Source: Citricoccus muralis
GTDB lineage: Bacteria > Actinomycetota > Actinomycetes > Actinomycetales > Micrococcaceae
Direction of reading: 5' to 3'
Assembly (NCBI RefSeq): GCF_029637705.1
Contig: NZ_CP121252.1
Coordinates: forward strand, 1,550,001 to 1,614,000
DNA length: 64,000 bases
Under the pieces are notes generated by a model that was not told where the DNA came from, did no database searches, and saw nothing but the letters and a program-made list of their open reading frames with translations. Each line of letters opens with the position of its first letter. The first letter of the stretch is position 1. This document shows positions 17,610 through 28,659 of this stretch, one piece after another. Position numbers and translations under genes: made by a program.

Positions 17610-19103
17610 TCAGCGCTTGTGATAGAGCTGTTTGCGCTGATAGACGGCATCCGAGGTGACCAACATTCCGAGGTTGCGGAAGATGCCCTCATCCACGGTG
17701 CCCAGGATGGTCGTGGTGTGCACTTCACAGTCCTGCAGGTTTTGCAGCTGATCAAGGGCGGCACGTGCCTGCTCCGAGGACGCAGCTTCCACAGACAGGG
17801 CGATGAGAACCTCATCGGTGTGCAGGCGCGGATTCCGGGAACCGAGGTGGTTGGTCTTCAGCGTCTGAATCGGCTCAATTGAGCTGGGCGACAGCAGGTG
17901 CACATGGTCATCGATGCCGGCCAAATGCTTCAACGCATTCAGAAGCATGGCAGCGGAACAACCGAGTAGCTCCGAGGTCTTACCCGTGATGATAGTTCCA
18001 TCAGCAAGTTCCACTGCCGATCCGGGGGCCTCCGTGGTCTCTGCGACCGCACGCGCCGGTTGGACCACTGCGCGGTCCTCGGGTTCGGCGCCCACCTTGG
18101 TCATGACCACACGGATGCGCGACGACACTTCGTGGTCGAGATTATCGCGTCGTTCGTCCACGAGTGCCTTGAAGTAGCGGCGGATGATTTCCTGGCGCGA
18201 GGCTTCGCGACAGACGTCGTCGTCGGAAATGCAGGCACCGACCAGATTCACTCCCATGTCGGTGGGGGACTGGTAGGGCGAGGAACCGTAGAGCTTCTCC
18301 AACATGGAGCGCAGCAGTGGGAAAACTTCGACGTCACGGTTGTAGCTCGTGACCTGTTTCTCGTAAGCGGCCAGGTGGTAGGGGTCGATGACGTTGATGT
18401 CATCCAGATCGGCTGTGGCTGCTTCATAGGCCAGATTGACCGGATGATCCAGTGGGAGGTCCCAGATCGGGAAGGTCTCGAACTTGGCGTAGCCGGCGCG
18501 GATGCCGTTCTGGTGATCGTGGTAGACCTGAGAGAGGCATGTGGCGAGTTTGCCGGAGCCGGGTCCGGGAGCAGTGACGACGACCAGATCCCGGGTGACG
18601 TGTGCGTGCTCATTGAGGCCGAAGCCGTCATCGGAAATGATCCGATCGGAATCCGCCGGATAACCGGGGATCACCCGGTGCTGCGCCACGGTGAGTCCGA
18701 TGCGCTCGAGTTTGCGACGGAACGTGTGGGCGATCTGATTGTCATCTTCTAGCTGGGTGATGATGACGTGCTCAACGAGGAATCCACGTTCGCGAAAAAC
18801 ATCAATGAGACGTAGGACATCGTCTTCGTAGGTAATACCGAGATCTGCGCGAACCTTCTGCCGCTGGAGGTCCTTGGCGTTCAGGCAGACCAAGATCTCC
18901 ACTTCGTCGCGGAGGCGCTCCAGCATGGCGATCTTGTTGTCGGGTGTAAATCCGGGCAAGACACGCGAGGCGTGCATGTCGTCGAAGAGTTTGCCGCCCA
19001 TCTCCAAGTACAGTCGGCCGCCGATCTCGGCGCGACGCTGCGAGATGTGCTCGGACTGCAGGGTGATGTAGCGCTGTCGATCGAAGCCGATAGGGTGGGG
19101 CAT
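17610..19103 (-). CDS. DUF1846 family protein
   Basis: The 497-residue protein begins [20 protein letters not shown] and matches the DUF1846 architecture (about 490-500 residues): [18 protein letters not shown] near 35-52, a P-loop-like APGPGSGK at 178-185 and [24 protein letters not shown]. The family is widespread in anaerobes and Gram-positives and its function is unknown; the P-loop suggests nucleotide binding. An AGAGAGAA ribosome-binding site precedes the ATG. It is divergent from a HAD phosphatase, and no pathway can be read from the neighbours. Confidence 0.87.
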   Translation of the reverse strand: MPHPIGFDRQRYITLQSEHISQRRAEIGGRLYLEMGGKLFDDMHASRVLPGFTPDNKIAMLERLRDEVEILVCLNAKDLQRQKVRADLGITYEDDVLRLIDVFRERGFLVEHVIITQLEDDNQIAHTFRRKLERIGLTVAQHRVIPGYPADSDRIISDDGFGLNEHAHVTRDLVVVTAPGPGSGKLATCLSQVYHDHQNGIRAGYAKFETFPIWDLPLDHPVNLAYEAATADLDDINVIDPYHLAAYEKQVTSYNRDVEVFPLLRSMLEKLYGSSPYQSPTDMGVNLVGACISDDDVCREASRQEIIRRYFKALVDERRDNLDHEVSSRIRVVMTKVGAEPEDRAVVQPARAVAETTEAPGSAVELADGTIITGKTSELLGCSAAMLLNALKHLAGIDDHVHLLSPSSIEPIQTLKTNHLGSRNPRLHTDEVLIALSVEAASSEQARAALDQLQNLQDCEVHTTTILGTVDEGIFRNLGMLVTSDAVYQRKQLYHKR

Positions 19104-19206
19104 GCTGATTCTCTCTGGGTCGACATGAGATTCTGCACCATCCTATGCGGTGTCGACCGCTAGCGGCCGGGAAGTCATCGGGGTGTTCGATACGAGCGGA
19201 GGTGAG

Positions 19207-20097
19207 ATGCTGGAAGTGATGACTACTTCGATAGAAACTGACCAGGTACATTCGCCTCGCCCATGGACCTCCCTGCTCCAGGATTCTGCGGTGTTGGCTC
19301 CGGTGCGGTTGGTCGCCTGCGACATGGATGGCACCCTGCTCGAGGAAGACGGCTCCGTTCCTGGGCCTTTCTGGGGCATGGTTCGGGCGCTTCAAGAGAA
19401 GGGCATCAAGTTCGTGCCGTCCTCGGGGCGGCAGCTGGCAACCCTGCAGCACCTGTTTACCCCGGCATCGGGTCTTTCATTCGTTGCTGAGAACGGGGCC
19501 ATCGTTGAGGCGGATGGTGATGTGGTGTTTCGGCACACGCTCGACCAGAGCGCCGTCGACCAGCTCATTGACCGTGTTCGTGAGCTGCAGACTGAGGGCA
19601 CCGATGCCGCGGTCATGGTCTGTGGCAGCGACATGGCGTACATGGAGTCGACTGAGGCTCATCACCAAGCCGCGGCCATGCCATACTACCGACACTTCAC
19701 GGTGGTCCCCGATGTGAAAGACGTCACCACCGATGTGCTGAAGGTGGCGGTGTACGTGGGCAATGCGGCTGCTGAAATGACGGACGAACTGCGCGCGGTG
19801 TCTGGGGACGCTTGCCGCACGGTGCATTCGGCGCCGCATTGGGTGGATGTGATGAACATCGACACCAATAAGGGTCGTGGACTCCAAGAGCTCATGGATA
19901 TTCAAGGACTGGACTCGTCCGAGGTGCTGGCCATCGGCGACTTTATGAATGACGTCGAGCTTCTTGAGGTAGCAGGGGTCGCCTGTGTGGTGGCCAACGC
20001 GCACCCAGATCTGGCCGCCCACGCCGACTACGTCATTCCCGCCAACACCGATCACGGGGTGCTGCAACTATTGGACCGCCTGCTCCAGGTGGTCTAA
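19207..20097 (+). CDS. Cof-type HAD family hydrolase
   Basis: The HAD motifs are clear: LVACDMDGTLLEEDG (nucleophile Asp), SSGRQ (motif II) and IGDFMNDVELLEVAG (motif IV), with a Cof-type C2 cap between. Such enzymes dephosphorylate sugar phosphates or flavin/pyridoxal phosphates in the cytoplasm. Start choice is uncertain: ATG 19207 or 19219 both follow GGAGGTGAG, whereas GTG 19150 would add 19 residues without a ribosome-binding site. The product is about 296 residues. Confidence 0.87.
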   Translation: MLEVMTTSIETDQVHSPRPWTSLLQDSAVLAPVRLVACDMDGTLLEEDGSVPGPFWGMVRALQEKGIKFVPSSGRQLATLQHLFTPASGLSFVAENGAIVEADGDVVFRHTLDQSAVDQLIDRVRELQTEGTDAAVMVCGSDMAYMESTEAHHQAAAMPYYRHFTVVPDVKDVTTDVLKVAVYVGNAAAEMTDELRAVSGDACRTVHSAPHWVDVMNIDTNKGRGLQELMDIQGLDSSEVLAIGDFMNDVELLEVAGVACVVANAHPDLAAHADYVIPANTDHGVLQLLDRLLQVV

Positions 20098-20116
20098 CCC
20101 GTCAGCGCGGACCGTT

Positions 20117-20947
20117 CTAGGCTCCCGTTGCATCGGGCTGCGGTTCGAGTCCGACGCTGCGTGGATCCAGCGGGACCACCATCGGTGTCTGGGTGACTGG
20201 GTCGGGAACCACGCGGCAGGCCAGACCAAAGACGTCATGCATCATGGTCTCGGTGATGACCTCACCCGGTCGACCGGTGGCCACCACCTCGCCAGATTTC
20301 ATCACGATGAGATGGTTCGCGTAGCGGGCCGCCTGGTTCAGGTCGTGAAGAACGGTGATGACCGTCTTGCCCTGGACATGGAATCCACGCAGGAGCTCGA
20401 GCAACTCGTACTGATGGGAGATGTCGAGGTAAGTGGTCGGCTCATCGAGCAGCATGATGGGGGTCTGCTGGGCCAACAACATAGCCACCCAAGCACGCTG
20501 CCGCTGACCGCCAGAGAGTTCGTCGACCATGCGGGCGGAGAGGTCTTCCAACCGGGTGGCCGATAACGCTTCCGCCACGGCCTCACGGTCGGAGGGCCGC
20601 CACTGCTGGAACATGGACTGATACGGGGCACGCCCACGGGCCACGAGATCGGCCACCCGAATGCCATCGGGCGCCAGGGACGTCTGGGGGAGTAGCCCCA
20701 ACTCTCTGGCGACCTGCTTGGACGGGTAAGAATGGATGGCTTTACCATCCAGGCAGACGGTGCCGGCGGTGGGCCGCAGGACGCGGGCGAGCGCGCGCAG
20801 CAGCGTTGACTTGCCACAACCGTTGGGGCCGATGATGGCGGTAAATGCGCCGTCGGGAATGTGTGTGGAAAGATTCCGGCTAATCACCCGCTGGTCATAG
20901 GCCAGCGTGGCGTCCTCGACGACGAGGCGTCCGCTCTTCTCGGTCAT
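20117..20947 (-). CDS. Ferric-siderophore ABC transporter, ATP-binding protein
   Basis: The 276-residue protein has Walker A GPNGCGKST (about 40-48), an LSGGQRQRAWVAMLLAQ signature and Walker B LLLDEPTTYLD, with the H-loop in VLHDLNQAARYA. This is the FepC/FecE type, which energises siderophore or haem import. I chose ATG 20947, preceded by GGAAGGAA, over an upstream in-frame ATG (21013) that overlaps the previous gene. It is the last of three genes reading leftward behind an IdeR-like box. Confidence 0.93.
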   Translation of the reverse strand: MTEKSGRLVVEDATLAYDQRVISRNLSTHIPDGAFTAIIGPNGCGKSTLLRALARVLRPTAGTVCLDGKAIHSYPSKQVARELGLLPQTSLAPDGIRVADLVARGRAPYQSMFQQWRPSDREAVAEALSATRLEDLSARMVDELSGGQRQRAWVAMLLAQQTPIMLLDEPTTYLDISHQYELLELLRGFHVQGKTVITVLHDLNQAARYANHLIVMKSGEVVATGRPGEVITETMMHDVFGLACRVVPDPVTQTPMVVPLDPRSVGLEPQPDATGA

Positions 20948-20978
20948 GATGTTCTGGGTTCCTTCCAACAAGTTTCGG

Positions 20979-22043
20979 TCAGACGGCCGGGCCGAACTGA
21001 CGGCGAGATTCACGCACGAGCAGCCAGATGAGGTAGATGCCGCCCACAGAGACGGTCACCAGCCCCACCGGGACGGAAGCCACGTACATGCTCAGCAGTA
21101 GAGAGACGATGTGGGCGAAGCCGAGCAATGCGGCCCCCATGGCGGCAGCGGGCAAAAGCCCCGCGCCGGGGACACGTGTGAGTCGGCGGGCAAGTTGTGG
21201 TGCGACGAGGGCGATGAATCCAATCGGTCCGGCCGCTGCCGTGACGATCGCCGTCGTGGCGACACCGAGCACCAACAATACGAGTCGAGCAACGTTGGGT
21301 CGGGTGCCGAGAGTGGTGGCCGCGTCATCGCCGAGTTCCAGTCGCTGCAAGGAGGGCGACACGAGGGCAATACCGAGGACCACGACGAGGGCAATCAGCG
21401 CGGTGGGAACCAAAGACTCCCAGTGCACCCTGTTGAGTGATCCGGCGCCCCAGAAGCCCACCACCATGGCGTCTTCCACGTTCGCTCGGGTAATCAGGTA
21501 GGAATTGAGCGATCCGAGCACAGCGGCCACACCGATGCCGACGATGATCAGCCGGAATCCTTGGATTCCTTTGCGATAAGCCAGTAGGTACACCACGAAT
21601 GCGGTGAGCAACCCGCCCACGATCGAAGCGCTGGCCATAGTCCAGTAGCTGCGCTGTCCGACGACGAGAACGGCGATCACGACGGCGGTGTAAGAGCCGG
21701 CGTCAAAACCGATCACATCCGGGGAACCCAGTGGGTTACGGGTCAGCGACTGGAAGATCGCGCCGCCGAAGCCCAACAGTGCACCGAAGAGTACGGCAGA
21801 CAAGGCCACGGGGAGACGCCACTTCATGACGATCGTCTCGTGGAAGCTCGCCCCATGACCCATCAGGGTGGCCGTGACTTCGTGCAGGGTGAGCGGGTAG
21901 TCGCCCAGCGTTACGGAGATCAGCGCCAAGGCAGCTCCCGCGGCGAAGAGCACCGCGGATACGACTAGCGAGCGTACGGGGTAGCGACCGGAGGCCAGCG
22001 GGTTGTTCAGCGATGCGGCTTTGTATCCGAAATCGATGCTCAT
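20979..22043 (-). CDS. FecCD-family iron-siderophore ABC permease
   Basis: The 354-residue protein has about nine to ten hydrophobic helices and the FecCD signatures LPVALSAVLFGALLGFGGAI, QSLTRNPLGSPDVIGF and the cytoplasmic coupling region FIALVAPQLARRL. It forms half of the inner-membrane channel. It overlaps the upstream permease gene by four bases, so the two are translated together and probably form a heterodimer. Confidence 0.94.
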   Translation of the reverse strand: MSIDFGYKAASLNNPLASGRYPVRSLVVSAVLFAAGAALALISVTLGDYPLTLHEVTATLMGHGASFHETIVMKWRLPVALSAVLFGALLGFGGAIFQSLTRNPLGSPDVIGFDAGSYTAVVIAVLVVGQRSYWTMASASIVGGLLTAFVVYLLAYRKGIQGFRLIIVGIGVAAVLGSLNSYLITRANVEDAMVVGFWGAGSLNRVHWESLVPTALIALVVVLGIALVSPSLQRLELGDDAATTLGTRPNVARLVLLVLGVATTAIVTAAAGPIGFIALVAPQLARRLTRVPGAGLLPAAAMGAALLGFAHIVSLLLSMYVASVPVGLVTVSVGGIYLIWLLVRESRRQFGPAV

Positions 22044-23095
22044 AGTCCGCTCGCCTTTCTGCGACGTACCAGCGCAATCAGCACCGGTGCGCCGATCACT
22101 GCGGTGAGGATGCCGACCTGAATTTCCTGGGGCGGCGCGATCACGCGTCCGATGACATCAGCCAAGAGCACCAGTACCGGGGCGGCGAGAATGGAATACG
22201 CCAAGATCCAGCGTTGATCCGGACCGGTGAACCACCGGACGATATGGGGAACCATCAAGCCGACGAAGGCGAGCCCACCGGTGAGGGCGGTGGCGGCGCC
22301 AGCAAGAAGCGTCACTGCCAAAACTCCCAAAGCCCGCACCGTGCCGACTTTCACACCGAGGGAGGCTGCGAGGTCGTCGCCCAACGCTAAGGAGTTGAGT
22401 GAGCCAGTCAGGGAGAGCGCCAGCACCAGGCCCACCACAATAAACGGCAGTATGTGGACGATATCGGTCATATCGGCCCGGGCTACCGAACCTACACCCC
22501 AGGCGCGAACAGAGCGGAAGGTATCCGGGTTGAGCAAGCTGAGGAACGTGCTGAATCCACCGAGCACTGCGCCCAGAGCGACACCGGCCAACACCAGGGT
22601 GACAGGATTCGCGGTTCCCTGGCCCACGGCACCGATGAAGTAGACGAACATGGTCGCGCCTGCGGCTCCAATCAAAGCGAACCAGATGTAGTCTGAGACG
22701 GCGGTAACCCCGAAGATCCCCACACCCAGAGACACGGTGAACGTTGCGCCGGCGTTGACGCCCAAGATCCCGGGATCGGCTAGAGGATTGCGTGTGAGCG
22801 CTTGGGTGAGGGCACCCGCCACACCGAATGCGGCGCCAGCCACGGCAGCCAAGATGGTGCGCGGGGCACGAGACGACCAGACGATGGTGGATATCTCGGA
22901 GGAGGAAGGCTCTACCAGGCCCTGCCAGGTGGCGGAGAGGCTGTGCATATTCGCTCCGACAGCGATGCTTGCAGCTGCGGCGATCAGGCAACCGACCACG
23001 AGCACGTAGAAGCCAACGACACGTCGACGTCTCCAACGATCCGCCGGCGGCCCGATGGCGGGCGTTGCAGGCTCCGCCGAAGCCACTGTTGTCAC
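22040..23095 (-). CDS. FecCD-family iron-siderophore ABC permease
   Basis: The protein carries the same FecCD signatures (PRTILAAVAGAAFGVAGAL, QALTRNPLADPGILGVNAGA, VGLMVPHIVRW) and about ten hydrophobic helices. I chose GTG 23095, preceded by CAGGAC, giving 351 residues; the open frame runs on to 23317 but would then run through the IdeR-like box. It is the first gene of the operon. No substrate-binding lipoprotein is encoded nearby, so one must be supplied from elsewhere. Confidence 0.92.
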   Translation of the reverse strand: MTTVASAEPATPAIGPPADRWRRRRVVGFYVLVVGCLIAAAASIAVGANMHSLSATWQGLVEPSSSEISTIVWSSRAPRTILAAVAGAAFGVAGALTQALTRNPLADPGILGVNAGATFTVSLGVGIFGVTAVSDYIWFALIGAAGATMFVYFIGAVGQGTANPVTLVLAGVALGAVLGGFSTFLSLLNPDTFRSVRAWGVGSVARADMTDIVHILPFIVVGLVLALSLTGSLNSLALGDDLAASLGVKVGTVRALGVLAVTLLAGAATALTGGLAFVGLMVPHIVRWFTGPDQRWILAYSILAAPVLVLLADVIGRVIAPPQEIQVGILTAVIGAPVLIALVRRRKASGL

Positions 23096-23155
23096 GGTGT
23101 CCTGCGCTTTCGTCGTTGGGAGAGATGCACGAAGTAGTAGCCCCAGTGTAGAGGC

Positions 23156-23174
23156 AAGGTAAGGCTCACCTTGG
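23156..23174 (-). promoter_or_regulatory. IdeR/DtxR-type iron box
   Basis: CAAGGTAAGGCTCACCTTG is a near-perfect inverted repeat that matches the core of the 19-bp actinobacterial iron box (TTAGGTTAGSCTAACCTAA) at 13 of 19 positions. It lies 61 bases upstream of the chosen permease start. Iron-loaded IdeR/DtxR would be expected to repress the importer here. Confidence 0.75.
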
Positions 23175-23441
23175 CGGTCAAGTTTATCGTGTCCGTACTT
23201 ACGAGGAAGATGGTCGAACCGGGTCAATCCAAAGGGGGTGAAAGTCGATATATGGGTCAGACACGCCCAGCGCAGAATCAATTTTCTCGTGCACACCTGC
23301 TGGTTGAGCGGCTCCACAGGTTGTGGACGACTGTTTGATCGAAGGGCTGGAACCGCGTGTTCTCGCGCTTCTCAGGTGCCCGTTAAGGCGGTGTTCATCC
23401 ACACGTACTGTGGAAACCGACCACCAAATCACAACGATGTA

Positions 23442-23457
23442 AGCACATCATCTAGTG
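23442..23457 (+). promoter_or_regulatory. NrdR-like box 1
   Basis: GCACATCATCTAGTGG fits the NrdR consensus core CWATATATWGT at 8 of 11 positions. It starts exactly 32 bases before box 2, close to three helical turns, the usual geometry of paired NrdR boxes. Confidence 0.6.
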
Positions 23458-23461
23458 GTCG

Positions 23462-23489
23462 CTTGCGATCTGCTTCCCTAGATGTAGTA
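23462..23489 (+). promoter_or_regulatory. nrdHIEF promoter overlapping NrdR-like box 2
   Basis: TTGCGA (23462-23467) and TAGTAT (23484-23489) are 16 bases apart and form a plausible promoter. NrdR-like box 2 (23474-23489, TCCCTAGATGTAGTAT; 9 of 11 core positions) covers the -10 hexamer, so bound NrdR would block RNA polymerase. Confidence 0.65.
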
Positions 23490-23605
23490 TTAACTCCGAA
23501 AGGTCTTCACAAGAGCTTGAGGGTTCTGTTGGCCACTTCCACTCGTGGATGTCAACACCTGTCGGGCCCTTTCGAAACACATCAACGATTCCAGGAGTAG
23601 TCATC

Positions 23606-23851
23606 ATGGCCGTCACCGTTTACAGCAAGCCAGCCTGCGTCCAGTGCAACGCGACCGCTCGTGCCCTCGACAAGCAGGGAATCACCTACAGCGTCGTGGA
23701 CATGTCTCAGGATGCTGACGCCCTGGAGCGCGTGCGGGCGATGGGCTACATGCAGGCCCCCGTCGTTATGACCGACTCGGATCACTGGTCGGGCTTCCGT
23801 CCGGACAAGATCGCTGCGCTGGCCGAGACCGCCGCTAGCTCCGTCGCCTGA
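23606..23851 (+). CDS. nrdH: Glutaredoxin-like protein NrdH
   Basis: The 81-residue protein starts MAVTVYSKPACVQCNATARAL, with the redox pair Cys11/Cys14 (CVQC), and has the NrdH-type WSGFRPDKI C-terminus. It delivers electrons from thioredoxin reductase to the class Ib ribonucleotide reductase. AGGAG precedes ATG 23606; the longer frame from 23549 has no homologous N-terminus. It is the first gene of nrdHIEF. Confidence 0.96.
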   Translation: MAVTVYSKPACVQCNATARALDKQGITYSVVDMSQDADALERVRAMGYMQAPVVMTDSDHWSGFRPDKIAALAETAASSVA

Positions 23852-23875
23852 TCCATTCCGAGGAGGGGATCCATC

Positions 23876-24367
23876 ATGGCCGCGCCGGTCATTGACGGAT
23901 CGATGGTGAAGAACCCGGAGGATCAGGTTCTCCAGGAGACTCACGCCCGACTCATTTACTTCTCGTCAGTTTCTGAGTACTCCCATCGATTCGTCAGCAA
24001 ACTGAATCTCGATACCGACGAAACTGCTCGACTGCCGCTGAAGACGCGGGAGCCGACGCTGATCGCCCAGGAACCCTTCGTCTTGTTACTTCCCACGTAT
24101 GGGGGCGGAAACGGTCAGGGGGCGGTCCCAAAACAAGTCATCAAGTTCCTCAACGTAGCGAGGAACCGCGAGATGATCCGAGGCGTTATCGCTTCCGGCA
24201 ACACAAATTTTTACGAGGCTTACTGCCTGGCAGGGGACATTGTCTCTAGAAAATGCCAGGTCCCGGTCTTATACAAATTCGAACTCATGGGCACCGCTGG
24301 AGATGTGGACCGCGTTCGCGAAGGATTGGAACAATTTTGGCAACAGCACTCACTGAACAGGAACTGA
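23876..24367 (+). CDS. nrdI: Flavodoxin-like protein NrdI
   Basis: The 163-residue protein has the flavodoxin-like pattern [27 protein letters not shown] and [18 protein letters not shown] of NrdI. It binds FMN and supplies the oxidant that assembles the Mn(III)2-tyrosyl radical in NrdF. The N-terminus is about 20 residues longer than the minimal family form, but ATG 23876 has an excellent AGGAGGGG site. It overlaps the probable nrdE start by 31 bases. Confidence 0.95.
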   Translation: MAAPVIDGSMVKNPEDQVLQETHARLIYFSSVSEYSHRFVSKLNLDTDETARLPLKTREPTLIAQEPFVLLLPTYGGGNGQGAVPKQVIKFLNVARNREMIRGVIASGNTNFYEAYCLAGDIVSRKCQVPVLYKFELMGTAGDVDRVREGLEQFWQQHSLNRN

Positions 24368-26511
24368 TTCAGTCAGCGAAGCAGCTACCGCAGGCATGGC
24401 AGAACCTCGGCTATCACGAGCTCAACGCCATGCTGAACCTCTACGGCCCCAATGGCGAGATCCAGTTCGAAGCAGATCACGCGGCCGCACGCCAGTACTT
24501 CCTTCAGCACGTCAACAACAACACGGTCTTCTTTCACGACCTGGACGAGAAGCTGAAGTACCTGGTCGACAACGACTACTACGAGGCCGAGACCCTGGAG
24601 CAGTACTCACAGGAGTTCCTGCACCAGTTGCAGAAGCGCGCCTACGCACACAAGTTCCGTTTCCCCTCGTTCCTGGGTGCCTTCAAGTTCTACACTTCTT
24701 ATGCGCTGAAGACCTTCGACGGCCAGCGTTACCTGGAACGCTACGAGGACCGTGTCTTCATGGTCGCACTCCACCTGGCACAGGGCGACGAGACCCTGGC
24801 AACCAATCTGGTGGACGAGATCATCTTGGGCCGCTTCCAGCCGGCGACTCCGACCTTCCTGAACTCGGGCAAGAAGCAGCGCGGCGAGCTTGTGTCCTGC
24901 TTCCTGCTGCGCGTCGAGGACAACATGGAGTCGATCGCACGCGGTATTAACTCCTCCCTGCAGCTGTCCAAGCGCGGCGGCGGTGTGGCGCTGTCCCTCA
25001 CTAACCTGCGTGAGCACGGTGCACCGATCAAGCAGATCGAGAACCAGTCCTCCGGCGTCGTGCCGGTGATGAAGCTGCTGGAAGACTCCTTCTCCTACGC
25101 CAACCAGCTCGGTGCCCGTCAGGGTGCCGGCGCGGTGTACCTGAACGCTCACCACCCGGACATCTACCGGTTCCTGGATACCAAGCGCGAGAACGCGGAC
25201 GAGAAGATCCGTATCAAGACCCTCTCACTGGGTGTGGTCATCCCCGACATCACCTTCGAGCTGGCCAAGCGCAACGAGGATATGTACCTCTTCAGCCCGT
25301 ACGACGTTGAGCGCGTTTACGGCAAGGCTTTCACCGAGATTTCGGTGACCGAGAAGTACTACGAGATGGTCGATGACGCCCGCATCAAGAAGACCAAGAT
25401 CAGCGCCCGCGAATTCTTCCAGACTCTCGCTGAGATCCAGTTTGAGTCCGGCTACCCCTACATCGTGTTCGAGGACACCGTGAACCGGGCCAACCCGATC
25501 AAGGGTCGCATCTCGATGTCGAACTTGTGCTCCGAAATCCTGCAAGTCTCCGACGCCTCCACCTTCAGTGATGATCTGAACTACGATCACGTGGGCAAGG
25601 ACATCTCCTGCAACCTGGGCTCCATGAACATCGCGAAGACCATGGATTCGGGCAACTTTGGCCAGTCCATCGAGACTGCCATCCGTGCGCTCACCGCAGT
25701 GTCGAACATGTCCGATATCGTCTCAGTTCCCTCCATCGCCAAGGGGAACGCTTCCTCCCACGCGATCGGCCTGGGCCAGATGAACCTGCACGGGTACCTG
25801 GCACGCGAGCACGTTCACTACGGCTCCGAAGAGGGCATCGACTTCACGAACATGTACTTCTACTCGGTCGTGTACCACGCGATCCGTGCCTCGAACCTGA
25901 TCGCTCAGGAGACCGGCGAGAAATTCGGAGGATTCGAGGATTCCCAGTACGCCTCGGGGGAGTTTTTCGATAAGTACACCGAGCAGGAATGGAAGCCGGC
26001 CACCGAGCGCGTGGCGCAGCTGTTCGCCGAGGCCGAGGTGGAGATCCCCACTCAGGATGACTGGCGGGCACTGAAGGAATCCGTGATGAAGCACGGTATC
26101 TACAACCAGAACCTGCAGGCTGTCCCGCCGACGGGCTCCATCTCCTACATCAATAACTCCACCTCCTCGATTCACCCGGTGGCGTCGAAGATCGAGATCC
26201 GAAAGGAAGGCAAGCTGGGCCGTGTCTACTATCCAGCTCCTTACCTGACCAATGAGAATCTCGAGTACTACGACGACGCCTACGAAATCGGCTACGAGAA
26301 GATCATCGATACCTACGCTGCTGCCACCCAGCACGTGGACCAGGGTTTGTCGCTGACGCTGTTCTTCAAGGACACCGCCACGACTCGTGATCTGAACAAG
26401 GCTCAGATTTACGCCTGGCGCAAGGGCATCAAGACGATGTACTACATCCGCATCCGTCAGATGGCCCTGGAAGGCACCGAAGTCGAGGGTTGCGTTTCCT
26501 GCATGCTCTAA
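24337..26511 (+). CDS. nrdE: Class Ib ribonucleoside-diphosphate reductase, alpha subunit
   Basis: The protein contains the NrdE core: [20 protein letters not shown] at the N-terminus, the substrate-site Cys in [17 protein letters not shown] and [22 protein letters not shown], and the C-terminal redox pair in GCVSCML. It reduces NDPs to dNDPs. I chose TTG 24337 (GAAGGA upstream, about 724 residues); the frame extends to 24253, but those residues lie over nrdI and are not NrdE-like. The start remains uncertain by a few codons. Confidence 0.94.
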   Translation: MATALTEQELIQSAKQLPQAWQNLGYHELNAMLNLYGPNGEIQFEADHAAARQYFLQHVNNNTVFFHDLDEKLKYLVDNDYYEAETLEQYSQEFLHQLQKRAYAHKFRFPSFLGAFKFYTSYALKTFDGQRYLERYEDRVFMVALHLAQGDETLATNLVDEIILGRFQPATPTFLNSGKKQRGELVSCFLLRVEDNMESIARGINSSLQLSKRGGGVALSLTNLREHGAPIKQIENQSSGVVPVMKLLEDSFSYANQLGARQGAGAVYLNAHHPDIYRFLDTKRENADEKIRIKTLSLGVVIPDITFELAKRNEDMYLFSPYDVERVYGKAFTEISVTEKYYEMVDDARIKKTKISAREFFQTLAEIQFESGYPYIVFEDTVNRANPIKGRISMSNLCSEILQVSDASTFSDDLNYDHVGKDISCNLGSMNIAKTMDSGNFGQSIETAIRALTAVSNMSDIVSVPSIAKGNASSHAIGLGQMNLHGYLAREHVHYGSEEGIDFTNMYFYSVVYHAIRASNLIAQETGEKFGGFEDSQYASGEFFDKYTEQEWKPATERVAQLFAEAEVEIPTQDDWRALKESVMKHGIYNQNLQAVPPTGSISYINNSTSSIHPVASKIEIRKEGKLGRVYYPAPYLTNENLEYYDDAYEIGYEKIIDTYAAATQHVDQGLSLTLFFKDTATTRDLNKAQIYAWRKGIKTMYYIRIRQMALEGTEVEGCVSCML

Positions 26512-27597
<1,086 letters not shown>

Positions 27598-27637
27598 GCC
27601 TTGATCTAGTCTGACGCCCGCAAGGGTGTGGGACAGG

Positions 27638-27676
27638 CGCTGGACCTGCAGAATGCTGCAGGTCCAGCGTCTTTTT
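27638..27676 (+). terminator. Rho-independent terminator of nrdHIEF
   Basis: A perfect 14-bp stem (27638-27651 with 27656-27669) with loop AATG is followed by TCTTTTT. This is a textbook intrinsic terminator. Confidence 0.9.
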
Positions 27677-27757
27677 CCTGCGTCGTTTTCGATGGGTCGC
27701 AGGCCGTAAGGTGTGAACGATGTGACATCTGCGACAGGGCTTTGACAAGATGAGCTC

Positions 27758-28582
27758 ATGACAGATGACACGGCATACTTCCGGCGGACGGCGCCTGCCG
27801 ACACCCACACGTCAGAAACGGCGACGCGGGTCAGCCTCTTCGAATCCACCCGGCACGCCCAGGGCACCTGGCAGGAGGACGAGTTACACATGGCGCCGGT
27901 CTCCGGGCTGGTGGTGGCTGAGCTCGAGGCGCACGAAAAGCGGGACGACTTCGTCACAGGACGGCTGAGCTTCGACATCCTCGGCAAGCTCCATGAAGGC
28001 AAACAGAGGGTGACTACCCGGACGATTCGCCCGGGACGCACCATCGAGCTGGTCGAGTCCACCCTGGAATCCGGCGGACGCACCGTGCTGCGCGCCCGAG
28101 CCTGGCGTCTGCAGCGCCAGAAACTGGACCCTGAAGCGATCCTGCCGTTGCCGTCGAACCTCACACCGGTCGAGGAATGTGTCGCCGACGATCGGCTTCA
28201 GCAGTGGCCTGGTGGCTTTATCGCCAGTGTGCAGACCCGTGTTGCGCATGACCACGCTGCCGGACACGGTCGCGGCTGGATCGCCAGCGGGGTCGAGCTG
28301 ATCGCGGGCGAGACCACCAGCTCATTGGCGAGCCTGATGGCCTTGGCCGATACGGCCAATGGTGTGGCACCTGTGCTACCCGCCGGCAAGGGCGGCTACG
28401 TTTTCCCGAACGTGGACCTCACGCTGCACCTGGTGCGCGAGCCGGTGGGCGCGTGGCTAGGATTGGCGACGTCGACCGTCGTCGGTTCCGAGGGCCTCGG
28501 CATCAACTCGGCCGAACTGTACGACGAGCGCGGCTTCTTCGGCCGTTCCGAGCAGCTGCAGACGGTGCGCCCCGTGCCCTGA
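27758..28582 (+). CDS. Thioesterase family (hot-dog fold) protein
   Basis: The 274-residue protein resembles actinobacterial thioesterase-family proteins with two hot-dog modules: the first around FDILGKLHEGKQRVTTRTIR and WRLQRQ, the second around VELIAGETTSSLASLMALADTANG, FPNVDLTLHLVREPVG and LYDERGFFGRSEQ. Such proteins hydrolyse acyl-CoA thioesters, substrate unknown. It is a single gene between the nrd terminator and a convergent terminator. No clear Shine-Dalgarno is seen. Confidence 0.75.
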   Translation: MTDDTAYFRRTAPADTHTSETATRVSLFESTRHAQGTWQEDELHMAPVSGLVVAELEAHEKRDDFVTGRLSFDILGKLHEGKQRVTTRTIRPGRTIELVESTLESGGRTVLRARAWRLQRQKLDPEAILPLPSNLTPVEECVADDRLQQWPGGFIASVQTRVAHDHAAGHGRGWIASGVELIAGETTSSLASLMALADTANGVAPVLPAGKGGYVFPNVDLTLHLVREPVGAWLGLATSTVVGSEGLGINSAELYDERGFFGRSEQLQTVRPVP

Positions 28583-28609
28583 GGTTCGTGAGGTGCAGCG
28601 GTTAAACAC

Positions 28610-28639
28610 ACGGTGGCCCGGTCGAAACCGGGCCACCGT
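28610..28639. terminator. Bidirectional terminator
   Basis: ACGGTGGCCCGGT (28610-28622) pairs perfectly with ACCGGGCCACCGT (28627-28639) around the tetraloop CGAA, between two convergent genes. Confidence 0.8.
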
Positions 28640-28659
28640 CGTGTCGTGTCGAGGACGGC

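Larger units (their letters stand above)
23096..23605. promoter_or_regulatory. Shared control region between siderophore importer and nrdHIEF
   Basis: These 510 bases separate two divergent operons. The left part holds the IdeR/DtxR-like box and the start region of the importer; the right part holds the NrdR-like boxes and the nrd promoter. Between them, two imperfect DnaA-box-like sequences (TGTGGACGA at 23332-23340 and TGTGGAAAC at 23408-23416) can be seen but are weak. No gene is evident inside. Confidence 0.6.

Noticed and set aside
23332-23416. Two DnaA-box-like sequences in the nrd control region
   Set aside because: Each differs from the consensus at two positions and the spacing is large; expected by chance in high-GC DNA.
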